Assembly: GCA_050246735.1 (NCBI GenBank)
Contig: JBFWVM010000001.1
Span: 62,001-126,000 of the forward strand
Length of the DNA stretch: 64,000 nucleotides
DNA from: Taklimakanibacter sp050246735
GTDB lineage: Bacteria; Pseudomonadota; Alphaproteobacteria; Rhizobiales; Aestuariivirgaceae
Direction of reading: 5' to 3'
The translations under genes were made by a program, and so were the position numbers. Below, one piece after another: positions 62,876 through 64,000 of this stretch. Every line of letters starts with the position of its first letter. The first letter of the stretch is position 1. The notes below the pieces were generated by a model. That model searched no databases. It was not told the DNA's origin and was given only the letters and a program-made list of their open reading frames with translations.

Positions 62876-63895
62876 TCACGCACGTGAGTGCCCGCGCAGC
62901 CGCTCGAGATAGACCGCGAGGACGATGAAGAGGCCGACAAAGGCGCCTTGCCAGTTGGCGTCGACACCCGCCATCAAGAGGCCGTTGCGGATCACTTCGA
63001 TGAGCGCCGCGCCGATGAAGGCGCCATAGGCGGTGCCCGCGCCGCCCATGAGATCGGCGCCGCCGATGACGGTCGAGGCGATGACGCGCAGCTCATAGCC
63101 GACGCCGAGCGCGTTGATGGCCGAGCCCTGCCAGCCGAGGATGAGGATGGAGGACAGGGCGGCGGTGAAGGCCGAGAGCACATAGACCTGGAACTTCATG
63201 TGCCTGACCGGGACGCCGGTGAGCTGGGCCGCCTGCTCGTTGCCGCCGATGGCGAAGAGCCGTCTGCCCCAGGGCGTGTAGTTGAAGACGAAGCCGAAGA
63301 CGAAGGTGAGGACGACCAGCACCCAGACCGGATTGGCGATGCCCATGATCTCGCCGCCGCCGATCTCGAGGACGATCGTCTTGTCGGGGCCGAAATCGGT
63401 GATCATGCGGTTGCCGGACAGGATCTGGGCGAAGGAGCGCGCCGCGGCGAGCATGCCGAGCGTCACCACGAAAGGCGGCAGGCCGACATAGGCGATGAGC
63501 CAGCCGTTGACGGCGCCCAGGGCGGCGCCGGCCATGAGCCCGGCCGGGAGCGCGATCCACCAGGGAAGATGCGCCTCCAGGATGACGCCGGCGACGATGC
63601 CGACGAAGCCCATGATGGAGCCGACCGACAGGTCGATGCCGCCCGTGATGATGACGGCGAGCATGCCCATGGCCATGATGCCGATGAAGGCGAAATTACG
63701 GGTTATGTTGTAGAAGTTGCGCTCGGTCGGATAGGCGTTGGGCTCGTAGAAGCTCATGAAGACGATGATGGCGACGAGCGCCACGGTGATCCAGAAGGGC
63801 TGGCTCGCGAGCAGCCTCTGCAGAAAGGTCGTCTCGCGGATGCCGACGACGTCCTGGATCGAGACATTCGCGGTGTCGGTCTGTTCAGGCGGCAC
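62876..63895 (-). CDS. Sugar ABC transporter permease (RbsC type)
   Basis: 339 aa from GTG at 63895, overlapping the ATPase stop by 11 bases. About nine membrane helices and the IGFVGIVAGV, VTLGMLAAARSFAQILSG and VIASTVIGGADLMGGAGTAYGAFIG segments are typical of RbsC-like permeases. It precedes the binding protein by 34 bases. Confidence 0.92.
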   Translation of the reverse strand: MPPEQTDTANVSIQDVVGIRETTFLQRLLASQPFWITVALVAIIVFMSFYEPNAYPTERNFYNITRNFAFIGIMAMGMLAVIITGGIDLSVGSIMGFVGIVAGVILEAHLPWWIALPAGLMAGAALGAVNGWLIAYVGLPPFVVTLGMLAAARSFAQILSGNRMITDFGPDKTIVLEIGGGEIMGIANPVWVLVVLTFVFGFVFNYTPWGRRLFAIGGNEQAAQLTGVPVRHMKFQVYVLSAFTAALSSILILGWQGSAINALGVGYELRVIASTVIGGADLMGGAGTAYGAFIGAALIEVIRNGLLMAGVDANWQGAFVGLFIVLAVYLERLRGHSRA

Positions 63896-64000
63896 GGATC
63901 GCTCCCGTGATGAGCCCGGTGACTTCCTCGGGCGAGGTCTCCTTGATCGCCTTGTCGGCGACCTTGGCGCCGCGGCGCATGACGATGACCCGGTCGGACA
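63885..64000 (-). CDS. Sugar ABC transporter ATPase (RbsA type), C-terminal fragment
   Basis: Only the last 37 codons are in the window, ending TGA at 63885. SDRVIVMRRGAKVADK and KETSPEEVTGLITGAI are the characteristic end of the CUT2-class ATPase C-terminal half. Overlap with the permease start is 11 bases. It is complete only beyond the right edge. Confidence 0.85.
   Translation of the reverse strand, partial: SDRVIVMRRGAKVADKAIKETSPEEVTGLITGAIRAA

Overview
This 64 kb window is a GC-rich, gene-dense alphaproteobacterial chromosome segment, most likely from the Hyphomicrobiales (Rhizobiales). The case rests on linked cell-cycle genes for CtrA, its phosphotransferase ChpT and the CtrA inhibitor SciP, beside a FliJ-like gene. 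Supporting it are a GTTC-N7-GTTC SOS box at dinB, both known classes of phosphatidylethanolamine N-methyltransferase, a MarR regulator of the LdtR type, and many ABC transporters and SDR dehydrogenases. No rRNA, prophage, CRISPR array or intact insertion sequence is visible. One tRNA gene (tRNA-Met, CAT) is present. All readings are from sequence alone, without searches.

Layout. 1-6045: the end of a sugar ABC ATPase, a Gfo/Idh/MocA oxidoreductase with a well-formed promoter and palindrome, an acetyl-CoA hydrolase/GNAT fusion, an SDR, an HSL-type hydrolase and an isochorismatase-family hydrolase. 6306-18169: a large divergent catabolic cluster. Leftward it carries a polyamine-type transporter (binding protein and two permeases), a GntR/FCD regulator, a D-apionate-lactonase-like protein and a D-amino-acid dehydrogenase. 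Rightward it carries an SDR, the missing transporter ATPase, a D-threonine-aldolase-like PLP enzyme, RidA, a PhzF-like protein and an aldose-epimerase-like protein. This is the best candidate here for an undescribed pathway. 18190-28357: Crp/Fnr regulator, L,D-transpeptidase, acyl-CoA synthetase, small stress or envelope proteins, LdtR-like regulator, cold-shock protein, intergenic hairpins, a coiled-coil membrane protein and a DUF1134 protein.

28551-41944 is a core region: CysQ, ChpT, a tungstate transporter (TupBCA), CtrA, FliJ, a sulfotransferase-like protein with a class IV aminotransferase, KefB with KefF, SciP, MnmA and two tandem PmtA-like enzymes. A near-consensus CtrA box lies upstream of sciP, and three GANTC sites plus TTAAC half-sites lie between ctrA and fliJ. 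42126-43957 is a DrrAB-like exporter. 44087-45673 holds one apparently intact PIN/RHH toxin-antitoxin pair and remnants of at least two others, ending 61 bp from the 3' end of the tRNA-Met gene.

46118-50045 encodes a 2-aminoethylphosphonate-type ABC importer with a fused permease. It faces a leftward operon (50051-54214) of a polar amino acid importer, a C45-family Ntn acyl hydrolase and an RpiR regulator. 54407-64000 carries SOS-regulated dinB, a ChaC-like gamma-glutamylcyclotransferase, SDR and DUF72 genes, an outer-membrane-like protein, a BKACE enzyme, and a ribose-type ABC importer with an SDR that runs off the right end.
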